64,000 nucleotides of DNA from Siphonodentalium dalli (Eukaryota; Mollusca; Scaphopoda; Gadilida; Siphonodentaliidae): NCBI GenBank assembly GCA_032622095.1, contig CP136066.1:7713784-7777783 (forward strand), written 5' to 3'. The notes under the pieces are model-generated. The model was not told the DNA's origin. It ran no database searches and saw only the letters and a list, made by a program, of their open reading frames with translations. A program made the position numbers and the translations under genes. Below are positions 1 to 12,076 of this stretch, one piece after another. Each line of letters starts with the position of its first letter. Position 1 is the first letter of the stretch.

Positions 1-426
1 AGCTTTCTGGAAAGATTATCGCTATAGCTAGCTATGTTGATCAATACTACTGCCCACATGTACTGATTGTCCACAATGGTTAGCTATAGTGACTGGTCAA
101 CTAGCTAGATAGACTTACCACCCAGGTTAGCTATAGTGACTACATTTACTAGCTTACTGTGTAGAATATTATACACTTATAGCTACTTTGATCAATATTG
201 CTGCCCACATGTACTAAATAGCCATCACGACTAGCTACAATGACTAATGTAACTGGCAATATAGACATACCACCCTGATTGGCTATAGTGACTATCAATA
301 GCTGTTTATAGACTAGCCGTCATTGGTAGCTATATACATCGAGATTACTGCCTAGATAAACTGAACAACCACCATGACCAACTATTGTGTCTAATGTAAC
401 TGGCTAGAGAGACCTATCGCCCTTGA
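1..426. repeat. Degenerate ~150-bp tandem repeat, about three units
   Basis: Three diverged units are visible. The landmark GATCAATACTACTGCCCACA (near 38) recurs as GATCAATATTGCTGCCCACA (near 190) and more weakly near 338. Each is followed by blocks resembling TTAGCTATAGTGACT and a short run resembling GACTTACCACCC. The spacing is about 150 bp. No coding potential is seen. The block runs directly into the 68-bp satellite and may be the end of an array that begins left of the window. Confidence 0.6.
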
Positions 427-3400
427 TTAGCAGTTTAGCAGCATAGCACCGGTAGAATTCCGTTTGAGACTCTATTTTTTAATATGTTCATTCCTTAGCA
501 GTTTAGCAGCATAGCACCGCTAGAATTCAGTTTGAAACTTTCTTTTTTAATATTTTCACTCCTTAGCAGTTTAGCAGCATAGCACTGCTAGAATTCAGTT
601 TGAAACTCTCTTTTTTAATATTTTCATTCCTTAGCAGTTTAGCAGCATAGCACTGCTAGAATTCAGTTTGAAAATCTCTGTTTTAATATTTTCATTCCTT
701 AGCGATTTAGCAGCATAGCACTGCTAGAATTTAGTTTGAGACTCTCTTTTTTACTATTTTCATTCCTTAGCAGTTTAGCAACTTAGCACTGCTAGAATTG
801 AGTTTGAAACTCTCGTTTTTAATATTTTCATTCCTTAGCAGTTTAGCAGCATAGCACTGCTAGAATTCAGTTTGAAACTCTCTTTTTTAATATTTTCATT
901 CCTTAGCAGTGTAACAGCATAGCACTGCTAGAATTCCGTTTGAGACTCTATTTTTTAATATTTTCATTCCTTAGCAGTTTAGCAGCATAGCACCGCTAGA
1001 ATTCCATTTGAAACTCTCTTTTCCAATAATTCCATTCCTTATCAGTTTAGCAGCATATCATCGCTAGAATTCAGTTTGAGACTCTATTTTTTAATATTTT
1101 CATTCCTTAGCAGTTTAGCAGCATAGCACTGCTAGAATTGAGTTTGAAACTCTCTTTTTTAATATTTTCATTCCTTAGCAGTTAGGCAGCATAGCACTGC
1201 TATATTTGAGTTTGAAACTCTCCTTTTTAATATTTTAATTCCTTAGCAGTTTAGCCGCATAGCACTGCTAGAATTGAGTTTAAAACTCTCTTTTTTAATA
1301 TTTTCATTCCTTAGCAGTTTAGCAGCATAGCACTTCTAGAATTGAGTTTGAAACTCTCGTTTTTAATATTTTTATTCCTTAGCAGTTTAGCAGCAGAACA
1401 CTGCTAGAATTCAGGTTGAAACTCTCTTTTTTAATATTATCACTCCTTAGCAGTTTAGCAGCAGGGCACTACTAGAATTCAGTTTGAAACTCTCTTTTTT
1501 AATATTATCACTCCTTAGCAGTTTATCAGCATATAACCGCTAGAATTCAGTTTGAAACTCTCTTTTTTAATATGTTCATTCCTTAGCAGTTTAGCAGCAT
1601 ACCACCGCTAGAATTCAGTTTGAAACTCTCTTTTTTACCATTTCATTCATTAGCAGTTTAGCAGCATAGCACTGCTAGAATTGAGTTTGAAACTCTCTTT
1701 TTTAATATTTTCATTTCTTAGCAGTTTAGCAGCATAGCACTGCTAGAATTCAATTTGAAACTCTCTGTTTTAATATTTTCATTCCTTAGCAGTTTTGCAG
1801 CAGAGCACTGCTAGAATTCAGTTTGAAACTCTCTGTTTTAATATTTTCATTCCTTAGCAGTTTAGCAGCATAGCACTGCTAGAATTCAGTTTGAAAATCT
1901 CTGTTTTAATATTTTCATTCCTTAGCGATTTAGCAGCATAGCACTGCTAGAATTTAGTTTGAGATTCTCTTTTTTACTATTTTCATTCCTTAGCAGTTTA
2001 GCAACTTAGCACTGCTAGAATTGAGTTTGAAACTCTCGTTTTTAATATTTTCATTCCTTAGCAGTTTAGCAGCATAGCACTGCTAGAATTCAGTTTGAAA
2101 CTCTCTTTTTTAATATTTTCATTCCTTAGCAGTGTAGCAGCATAGCACTGCTAGAATTCCGTTTGAGACTCTATTTTTTAATATTTTCATTCCTTAGCAG
2201 TTTAGCAGCATAGCACCGCTAGAATTCCGTTTGAAACTCTCTTTTCCAATAATTCCATTCCTTATCAGTTTAGCAGCATATCATCGCTAGAATTCAGTTT
2301 GAGACTCTATTTTTTAATATTTTCATTCCTTAGCAGTTTAGCAGCATAGCACTGCTAGAATTGAGTTTGAAACTCTCTTTTTTAATATTTTCATTCCTTA
2401 GCAGTTAGGCAGCATAGCACTGCTATATTTGAGTTTGAAACTCTCCTTTTTAATATTTTCATTCCTTAGCAGTTTAGCAGCATAGCACTGCTAGAATTGA
2501 GTTTGAAACTCTCTTTTTTAATATTTTCATTCCTTAGCAGTTTAGCAGCATAGCACTTCTAGAATTGAGTTTGAAACTCTCGTTTTTAATATTTTTATTC
2601 CTTAGCAGTTTAGCAGCAGAGCACTGCTAGAATTCAGTTTTAAACTCTCTTTTTTAATATTATCACTCCTTAGCAGTTTAGCAGCAGGGCACTACTAGAA
2701 TTCAGTTTGAAACTCTCTTTTTTAATATTATCACTCCTCAGCAGTTTATCAGCATATAACCGCTAGAATTCAGTTTGAAACTCTCTTTTTTAATATGTTC
2801 ATTCGTTAGCAGTTTAGCAGCATACCACCGCTAGAATTCAGTTTGAAACTCTCTTTTTAACCATTTCATTCATTAGCAGTTTAGCAGCATAGCACTGCTA
2901 GAATTGAGTTTGAAACTCTCTTTTTTAATATTTTCATTTCTTAGCAGTTTAGCAGCATAGCACTGATAGAATTCAATTTGAAACTCTCTGTTTCAATATT
3001 TTCATTCCTTAGCAGTTTTGCAGCAGAGCACTGCTAGAATTCAGTTTGAAACTCTCTGTTTTAATATTTTCATTCCTTAGCAGTTTTGCAGCAGAGCACT
3101 GCTAGAATTCAGTTTGAAATTCTCTTTTGTAATATTTTCATTCCTTAGCAGTTTAGCACTGCTAGAATTGAGTTTGAAACTCTCCTTTTTAATATTTTCA
3201 TTCCTTAGCAGTTTAGCAACATATCACGGATATAATTCAGTTTGAAACTCTCTTTTTTAATATGTTCATTCGTTAGCAGTTTAGCAGCATAGCACCGCTA
3301 GAATTCAGTTTGAAACTCTCTTTTTTACTATTTTTATTCCTTAGCAGTTTAGCACCAGAGCACTGCTAGAATTCAGTTTGAAATTCTCTTTTGTAATATT

Positions 3401-6342
3401 TTCATTCCTTAGCGATTTAGCAGCATAGCACTGCTAGAATTGAGTTTGAAACTCTCTTTTTTAATATTTTTATTCCTTAGCAGATTAGCCGCATAGCACC
3501 GCTAGAATTGAGTTTGAAACTCTCTTTTTTAATATTTTCATTCCTTAGCAGTTTAGCAGCATAGCACTGCTAGAATTGAATTTGAAATTCTCCTAGAATT
3601 GAGCTTGAATCTCTCTTTTTTAATATTTTCATTCCTTAGCGATTTAGCAGCATAGCACTGCTAGAATTGAGTTTGAAACTCTCGTTTTTAATATTTTTAT
3701 TCCTTAGCAGTTTAGCAGCAGAACACTGCTAGAATTCAGGTTGAAACTCTCTTTTTTAATATTATCACTCCTTAGCAGTTTAGCAGCAGGGCACTACTAG
3801 AATTCAGTTTGAAACTCTCTTTTTTAATATTATCACTCCTTAGCAGTTTATCAGCATATAACCGCTAGAATTCAGTTTGAAACTCTCTTTTTTAATATGT
3901 TCATTCGTTAGCAGTTTAGCAGCATACCACCGCTAGAATTCAGTTTGAAACTCTCTTTTTTACCATTTCATTCATTAGCAGTTTAGCAGCATAGCACTGC
4001 TAGAATTGAGTTTGAAACTCTCTTTTTTAATATTTTCATTTCTTAGCAGTTTAGCAGCATAGCACTGCTAGAATTCAATTTGAAACTCTCTGTTTTAATA
4101 TTTTCATTCCTTAGCAGTTTTGCAGCAGAGCACTGCTAGAATTCAGTTTGAAACTCTCTGTTTTAATATTTTCATTCCTTAGCAGTTTAGCAGCATAGCA
4201 CTGCTAGAATTCAGTTTGAAAATCTCTGTTTTAATATTTTCATTCCTTAGCGATTTAGCAGCATAGCACTGCTAGAATTTAGTTTGAGATTCTCTTTTTT
4301 ACTATTTTCATTCCTTAGCAGTTTAGCAACTTAGCACTGCTAGAATTGAGTTTGAAACTCTCGTTTTTAATATTTTCATTCCTTAGCAGTTTAGCAGCAT
4401 AGCACTGCTAGAATTCAGTTTGAAACTCTCTTTTTTAATATTTTCATTCCTTAGCAGTGTAGCAGCATAGCACTGCTAGAATTCCGTTTGAGACTCTATT
4501 TTTTAATATTTTCATTCCTTAGCAGTTTAGCAGCATAGCACCGCTAGAATTCCGTTTGAAACTCTCTTTTCCAATAATTCCATTCCTTATCAGTTTAGCA
4601 GCATATCATCGCTAGAATTCAGTTTGAGACTCTATTTTTTAATATTTTCATTCCTTAGCAGTTTAGCAGCATAGCACTGCTAGAATTGAGTTTGAAACTC
4701 TCTTTTTTAATATTTTCATTCCTTAGCAGTTAGGCAGCATAGCACTGCTATATTTGAGTTTGAAACTCTCCTTTTTAATATTTTCATTCCTTAGCAGTTT
4801 AGCAGCATAGCACTGCTAGAATTGAGTTTGAAACTCTCTTTTTTAATATTTTCATTCCTTAGCAGTTTAGCAGCATAGCACTTCTAGAATTGAGTTTGAA
4901 ACTCTCGTTTTTAATATTTTTATTCCTTAGCAGTTTAGCAGCAGAGCACTGCTAGAATTCAGTTTTAAACTCTCTTTTTTAATATTATCACTCCTTAGCA
5001 GTTTAGCAGCAGGGCACTACTAGAATTCAGTTTGAAACTCTCTTTTTTAATATTATCACTCCTCAGCAGTTTATCAGCATATAACCGCTAGAATTCAGTT
5101 TGAAACTCTCTTTTTTAATATGTTCATTCGTTAGCAGTTTAGCAGCATACCACCGCTAGAATTCAGTTTGAAACTCTCTTTTTAACCATTTCATTCATTA
5201 GCAGTTTAGCAGCATTACACTGCTAGAATTGAGTTTGAAACTCTCTTTTTTAATATTTTCATTTCTTAGCAGTTTAGCAGCATAGCACTGATAGAATTCA
5301 ATTTGAAACTCTCTGTTTCAATATTTTCATTCCTTAGCAGTTTTGCAGCAGAGCACTGCTAGAATTCAGTTTGAAACTCTCTGTTTTAATATTTTCATTC
5401 CTTAGCAGTTTTGCAGCAGAGCACTGCTAGAATTCAGTTTGAAATTCTCTTTTGTAATATTTTCATTCCTTAGCAGTTTAGCACTGCTAGAATTGAGTTT
5501 GAAACTCTCCTTTTTAATATTTTCATTCCTTAGCAGTTTAGCAACATATCACGGATATAATTCAGTTTGAAACTCTCTTTTTTAATATGTTCATTCGTTA
5601 GCAGTTTAGCAGCATAGCACCGCTAGAATTCAGTTTGAAACTCTCTTTTTTACTATTTTTATTCCTTAGCAGTTTAGCACCAGAGCACTGCTAGAATTCA
5701 GTTTGAAATTCTCTTTTGTAATATTTTCATTCCTTAGCGATTTAGCAGCATAGCACTGCTAGAATTGAGTTTGAAACTCTCTTTTTTAATATTTTTATTC
5801 CTTAGCAGATTAGCCGCACAGCACCGCTAGAATTGAGTTTGAAACTCTCTTTTTTAATATTTTCATTCCTTAGCAGTTTAGCAGCATAGCACTGCTAGAA
5901 TTGAATTTGAAATTCTCCTAGAATTGAGCTTGAATCTCTCTTTTTTAATATTTTCATTCCTTAGCAGTTTAGCAGCATAGCACTGCTAGAATTGAGTTTG
6001 AAATTCTCTTTTTTAATATTGTTATTCCTTAGCAGTTTAGCAGCATAGCACTGCTAGAATTCAGTTTGAAACTCTCTTTTTTAATATTTTCATTCCTTAG
6101 CAGTTTAGCAGCATAGCACTGCTAGAATTGAGTTTGAAACTCTCGTTTTTAATATTTTTATTCCTTAGCAGTTTAGCAGCAGAGCACTGCTAAAATTCAG
6201 TTTGAAACTTTCTTTTTTAATATTTTCATTCCTTAGCAGTTTAGCAGCAGAGCACTGCTAGAATTCAGTTTGAAACTCTCTTTTTTAATATTTTCATTCC
6301 TTAGCAGTTGAGTAGCATAGCACTGCTAGAATTCAGTTTGAT
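427..6342. repeat. 68-bp satellite array (about 87 monomers) with higher-order structure
   Basis: The unit CCTTAGCAGTTTAGCAGCAT plus a GAATTC-containing middle and a T-rich tail recurs every 68 bp, for example at 493, 561 and 629. Some monomers are shortened, for example near 3140 and 3591. Each monomer carries two dyads: TAGCAGT/ACTGCTA with a 13-nt spacer, and AGTTT-G-AAACT. Variant monomers recur at fixed offsets. Landmarks at 701, 1021 and 1181 recur 1223 bp later, and landmarks at 1396, 1924, 2244 and 3591 recur 2325 bp later. The array is therefore built from larger duplicated blocks and not only from single monomers. There is no open frame of note and no unique spacers. Confidence 0.95.
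1330..5970. repeat. Two tandem copies of a 2325-bp higher-order repeat in the 68-bp satellite
   Basis: Rare variants lie exactly 2325 bp apart: 1396/3721 (AGAACACTGCT variant), 1924/4249 (AGCGATTTAG), 2244/4569 (TTCCAATAATTCC) and 3591/5916 (a monomer fused inside TCCTAGAATTGAGC). The copies run from about 1.33 to 3.65 kb and from about 3.65 to 5.97 kb. The first copy also overlaps an earlier 1223-bp duplication (701/1924, 1021/2244), so duplications are nested. The edges are approximate because they lie in repeated monomers. Confidence 0.85.
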
Positions 6343-7788
6343 ACGCCCTGTTGTTGATTCAATTGTACTTAGCACTTAGCCCCTCAAAATATGAGTACCA
6401 AAAAAAATTTGACAACGTTTCTTGCCATATCTACTCATATCACGGTCGTTTATATCTGAACATTTTTGGGGAGTGTTTCCCAAACCCATTTCGGTTAGTA
6501 GTCGTTTGTGGGGTACAAATCTCGTACAAGCACTTATTATATGCTACGTACATGTGATAAATAGAGAATTTCTTAATTTCTAGTTGCTACATAAGCCGAT
6601 AATTTTACAACGATTTTGTTATTGTATTGGTCGGTAATTCTTATTAAATAACTGCTATTTCGCACATATGCCTAAGTTATTACTTGCTTACCCCACTATT
6701 GGTATCCAGGGTATCTATCTACGTTACGGGAAATAAGATGTAAATTTAACTTTCCACTAAAATTTGGATACAAAATGTATACAATTTTGGTGAGTTATGT
6801 GAGGCCTAAACATGTGCAATAATCCTTTTAATTACACGCGACTTTGTTAGGTATTTAAGACTCTATACATGTATTGTGCCAGGACATAATTATATCAACT
6901 CTTTCAAGTGGTACATATGTACGCAGCCATGTAATTGTATTTCAAAGTATGTTGTTGCTATATTAGGATACATAAACTACCGAGCACACCAATCAGTGAA
7001 GTATTTGTCCATATCAGGGACACACGAACCCGGACAATGGAAAAAAGACAACTTCGCGGGAAACAATGTCCGCGTTGGGAATTTCTTCGAAAGCGGCAAA
7101 ACTATAGAGACATTTGAAGCAAGGCCGATAACAGATTTATATCAAGTATAAACACGGGACAAAATTGATTGCTGGTGTCAGAACCCGGCTAAACAACATC
7201 CGCATTGAAATACGGTCATGCTGCTCTCAGCGCCAACTCATAGTTATTCCTGAGTTGATCATAACGTCATGGATGTTTTCAAAAGTGGCCGAGCAACTCT
7301 CCGTGACCAGTTATACTAATCGATTTTACAGGTAAACTTAGTCGCGTATACTTTATGAATACCACTTTCTGGATGTCGACACTCCAGAGAGAGCAATACA
7401 CACTTAAATCTACATGCAGGCCGTGGGGTGTTCTGTCAGTTCAGGATGACGCTCAGTCTGAGTGACTCATATATTGAGTGTTTGTTTCACTGTATGGCGC
7501 TTTAATGTCCATCGAACAGCATGATGGTTAAAGGGACCCAAGGCATTTGAACACCCCGTGTACCCGGTATCACCAATTCGGGAGGTATCACCAAAACGGA
7601 CCATGCGTATTTTGATAAATGAACATATAGCTTCATCAGATGAATGTATTTATCGCCCAGATGATTGATGATATCCACTATTCAAATCAAACTCTCGTAA
7701 AACGGAATGTTCCTTCAATGTGATAGCGATCATATCTTTACCAATACATTTAATGCAAATTCCGGCTCATTTATGATGTTATCATAAA
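6343..7788. other. Non-repeat stretch, no recognised gene
   Basis: Unique-looking AT-rich DNA between the satellite and the first Helitron-like element. The longest frames are 60-91 codons (for example + 6876-7151). They have no recognisable domain, no supporting splice signals and no codon pattern that I would trust. Nothing here is called as a gene. Confidence 0.5.
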
Positions 7789-10301
7789 CCAGCAGGGTTA
7801 CCCGGCGTTGCCCTGGTTAAAGTGATGTGAAACCCTCTGAATACTGTGGATATTTGTTGGGAATAGAGGATACTCTTGCTCAAAGTGTTAGACGTATTCT
7901 CATAAATTGTATATCCAAATAGCATCACAAAACATGATTCGTACACATGGAATATAAGTAGTGGCTCACCATGTCGGATCGGAGCGATTGTCATTTTGTT
8001 TATCGTGATTAATCCATCCCACCAATAAAGAAGTATTAATTTATTTACAACTGCGTAAACGTCAGACGTTATAACATGAAACATGAACATCATAAACACA
8101 ATAGTTCGCACAAATAAAAGACAACAATTTTATTTTACATAGAGATGTATCAATCAATCAATCGTGTGGGTTAGACTAAGATTTTGAGGACACCTGGTTA
8201 TCATATCTTCATGAAGATACAGATGGTTTAAAGAAATGACCAGGTGCGCCTCTGTTCGTGGTGCTATATAATGGCTAATTATTATCAGTTTAAAACAAAA
8301 GTTGCTATGAATGAATAGCAGCTACATGTGTCCAACACAGAGCGATATCTTTGAGTTGTTTATGTTAGGCGATGAGTCTGTTCTAACAAATGAAAGAAAT
8401 CCTCTGTATCGGGTAGATAAAACCTTGTCAGATATCAGTATTTCTCAGAAGAAACTACATTTGACTGCACACTTTGACCAATATTGTTGAACAGGCCTTC
8501 TATACATTTTCAAATATCTGGACAAATTGTGACTTTTTTGTGAAAACTATATTGAATGGGGCAGACTCAGCAGTGTTATAATATAAACATGAGCCATTCT
8601 AATATGCAATCATTTGATGGTTCAAGGTCCCTCAGTTTGCAAGAATATATGAATCTCTTAAACAGAATGATAAATATTCTTCTAATGCTTTTTTCTATGT
8701 ATCTGTGTTGCTAGCTCATTATATGAATATCCTGATTCCCATCCCCATATAAATATGACATTTGAGAATATATAATTGTTCAAGTGACTTTATTCGGTCA
8801 TCATTTGACGATATTGTGAACTTTGAACGCCACAAAAACACCTTAGAGCGATATGTAGATGGCCTGGAAGTGACTATATATAACGGTGGACAAAGGCGAA
8901 TAGAACAATTTTGTGAATGCTAGTGCATCTCCTCTTGCTATTCATGAGTCAAACGACACAAAATGTGATTTAATTCATCGTAGCATTAGAGAAGAACGTG
9001 CATAAATTACTGCTAAATATATTTGTATCAGCTTTGGTTCAACCCCCTCCTCATGCATGACTTGAACGGCGTCACCTATGACATATTTAAACCACGTTCG
9101 TTAGACTCATGCATGCATGGTATCAGGGAGATGATAACATATAAGTTTGGTGGTAATCGGTAACTAAACCAATTATTATCATAGTTCTTACCCCACCCCA
9201 TCTCTCACCCAAAACGGCACCAATTTGGCGTTTTTAAGTCACACGCTTATATTCCTCGTATCATGGAGAGGAATAATATATCAATTTTGTGGAAATCTGT
9301 GCTAAAAATAGTTTTTAAATCAATTTTTGGTGCCCCCAGTGCACCCTGTCTCGAACGGCGCCATACATTGGAGGTGATTTTGTATAAGGTTGGTGGAAAT
9401 CGGCGACAAAACTATTTCATAATTGTTTTGCTGCCCTCCCCTTTTTCTACCGCTGACACCAACAGCATTACTTTTTAAATTTTAACCCGCAACATTATCT
9501 TCCTCGTAAAAAGTTACCCCTGTTAGACCGCCTTGTTGCCATCTTGATTGTACCATGTGAAGTTATATTTAAAACGCATATAGATATATAGATATATATA
9601 TATATATATATATGTATGTATATATATATATATATATATAGAGCACAACATTTGGCTTTTTAACACGCACGATTTTATTCCTCGTGTCATTTGAGAAGAA
9701 AGTGTATGAATTTTATCATGATAATTGGCAATAAGCATATTTTTTATCAGTTTTGGTGACCCTCCCGTCCCTATTTCGGACTCGAGCGGTGCCGCTTTTG
9801 ACATTATTAAGCCACACACGTAAACTCACCATGGAGATGAATATATATATAATTGGTGAACATTGGCGAGTTTTCAAATTCGTATCAAATTTAGGGCCCC
9901 CATATCTCGCACCCAAATGGCACCAATTTGCCGTATTTAAACAACACGATTAGATTCCTCCTATCACAGAGAAGAATATGTATCAATCTGGTTGTAATCG
10001 CGCAACGCATATTGTTTATCAATATGTGTGTCTCTCTCACTCTATGTGCACCCCTGACTCGAATTGTCCCACTTTTGACATTTTTAAATCACACAATTAG
10101 ACTCCCGACATCATGGAGATGATTATTCATAAGTTTGGTGCTACTCGGCGACTAAACAATTTATTATCAATTTTAATGACCACCCCACCCACCTAAAAAG
10201 ATACCCATGTTAGACCCCTTTGGTGCCATCTAGATGGTCCCCTGTGAATTTATATAGAACATAGACAGACAGACATAGATTCGCAAATATAGATATAGAT
10301 A
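7789..10301 (-). mobile_element. Family-2 non-autonomous Helitron-like element, diverged copy
   Basis: The left end (the 3' end on the minus strand) reads CCAGCAGGGTTACCCGGCG, a mutated form of the CTAG-terminated end seen at 32276 and 36102. The right end (5' on minus) contains TATCTATATCTATATTTGCG and TCTGTCTG repeats, as in the copies that start at 30485 and 33303. The order matches the complete copy at 33303-36102: the 3' module (7789 to about 8890), then the 5' module of degenerate ~150-bp units with CACCAAACTTAT and GGAGGGGCACC blocks. No Rep or helicase frame is seen. The copy is clearly older than those near 30-36 kb. Confidence 0.7.
9583..9640. repeat. (AT)n microsatellite inside the family-2 element
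   Basis: An uninterrupted AT dinucleotide tract broken by ATGTATG, within the diverged family-2 element. Short Ile/Tyr-rich frames across it are artefacts of the repeat. Confidence 0.9.
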
Positions 10302-11950
10302 ATAGACTTCGATAAACATGTTGTCACCAAATTTAAAGTATCGGTTGTTATATAAATTCCTCCTGGCGAAAATAAACTGTTGCGGATGTTAATGTTATTT
10401 TCATCTTGGTTCCCATAATGGATTTATCGTTCAGAACTCAGGCGACAATTTCACAATAGTGTTCGAACATTCTGACTCCGAAGAGAAAGTGTTCCACATT
10501 ACAGGAAGTTTGTGTGTTGAAATATCACCGGCACTCATATAAAAAGGTTAAAACAAATCTATGGTTTGTAGAATATTCTCAATGTTACAGGGGGGGTCGA
10601 AACATAATTACAGGATACAAGGACAGGGTGGATGGGTGTCCCCGACCCCGGGTGCAGATTTTTTCTGATATCATGCAATTTTTTTTCCAAAATCATTTCT
10701 AAGACAAATTACAGCTTCAAATTGAATTGAAACAATCAGATTCATATAGTAGTGCATGCTATATATAGCCTTATACAAGTGAAGGGGGCTCTATGTTTAA
10801 TTTTTTTGTCCACAATTTCTCCCTTTAACATTTGAAACCATGGGTTGGGTCTGGTTTTGGTCGAGGAAAAAATTGCAATGAAAAAAAACATCCGTTCTCA
10901 TCTTTTCTCATAGTTTATCGTGGCTTTTTTAACTTATTATACATAGAGGATACCTGCGTGTTTTGAGTGAATACCGGAAGTGTCTCATGAGTGGTCACAG
11001 TGAGATACTGGAATCATCATGAGTGGCATTTTAAGCCACTCGAGTTTTAGGCCACGAGTGATCATTCCAGTAATTCCGGTATTCACTCAAAACACGAAGG
11101 TTTATCTTTTTATTATATGCGCTATTTACTAAAATAGATCGAGGAATTAATTCAAAATCGAACTGATTCCGATTCACGTCGGCAATACAATTTCTGCACA
11201 ACAAACAGAGAGACCACGTGGTTCAATAAAATACTGTCGATAACTCAGAATACACATGCTTCAAATGTGCGTAATATATCAGATAACTTTATTTCAAATA
11301 TACCAACTTACTTGCTTGTGTACTATTGTGGCATTGCATTTTTGTCACTTATTGACACAAAATCGTTAATTGAAGGCTTTTAAATTCTGAGGTGGGACAA
11401 ATTGTATAGTATCAATCTCAGAGCATCTAATTTTCAAATTTTCCGGGGGAGGCCTCCTGACCACCTCCCGTACTCTCCCCCTCGGGCCTTCGGGAGATGC
11501 ATTCGGCATCTCCTGCTGGGATACTACTCGCATCGACATTTTGTAGGAGAGCTACTTGCCACTTGCCTAGAATTATTTTAAGGGGAGCTCCTCGTTGCTC
11601 ACCTGTGATTTCCCACATGGAGAGGACTGGAACTGTGTTTATTTAATCAAATTGATGGTGTATTTACTTTACACATGCACATATTTTAACCGATTGATAA
11701 TAGGAGACACAACTATCCTGTTAAAGTGGGTATTTTACCTTTATAACCATAAATATTTGTGTTTTTAAAGGTTTTGTCACTGGTTTTGTTGGCATATTTT
11801 TCAGACTTGTGCTTTGTTTATTTTTGTGGGTGTACTTGATCAGCGTTCTGTCAGTTCCGGTCCAGACACAATGAGATACCGTTACCCTGCCAACAACACA
11901 TTATTTAGTAGAATTTTCAATATTTTCATCTATTTTGGGGGTGGGTGTCC
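10302..11950. other. Intergenic stretch with small foldbacks, no gene recognised
   Basis: No frame longer than 63 codons and no recognisable product. It contains the foldback at 10957-11096. It also has a short GC-rich hairpin (GGAGATGC, 5-nt loop, GCATCTCC) at 11493-11513 in a locally GC-rich patch, 11440-11600, which may be a remnant of another element. Confidence 0.5.
10957..11096. repeat. Small inverted repeat (MITE-like foldback)
   Basis: A perfect 23-bp arm at 10957-10979 (core GTTTTGAGTGAATACCGG) is the reverse complement of 11074-11096. A second, imperfect pair is nested inside (TACTGGAAT near 11005 and ATTCCAGTA near 11066), so most of the 140 bp can fold. No target duplication was identified, so calling it a transposon is inference. 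Confidence 0.75.
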
Positions 11951-12076
11951 CAGACCTGGGTGAACAAAAGTTACGCTCTGCAGGCACTTTTGTATTCTAT
12001 GGATTCTGGTCACCAGGCAATCCTGAGAAATAGGTTCATCATATTTTGTGAATAAGTGTGGATATAGGTGGGATGC

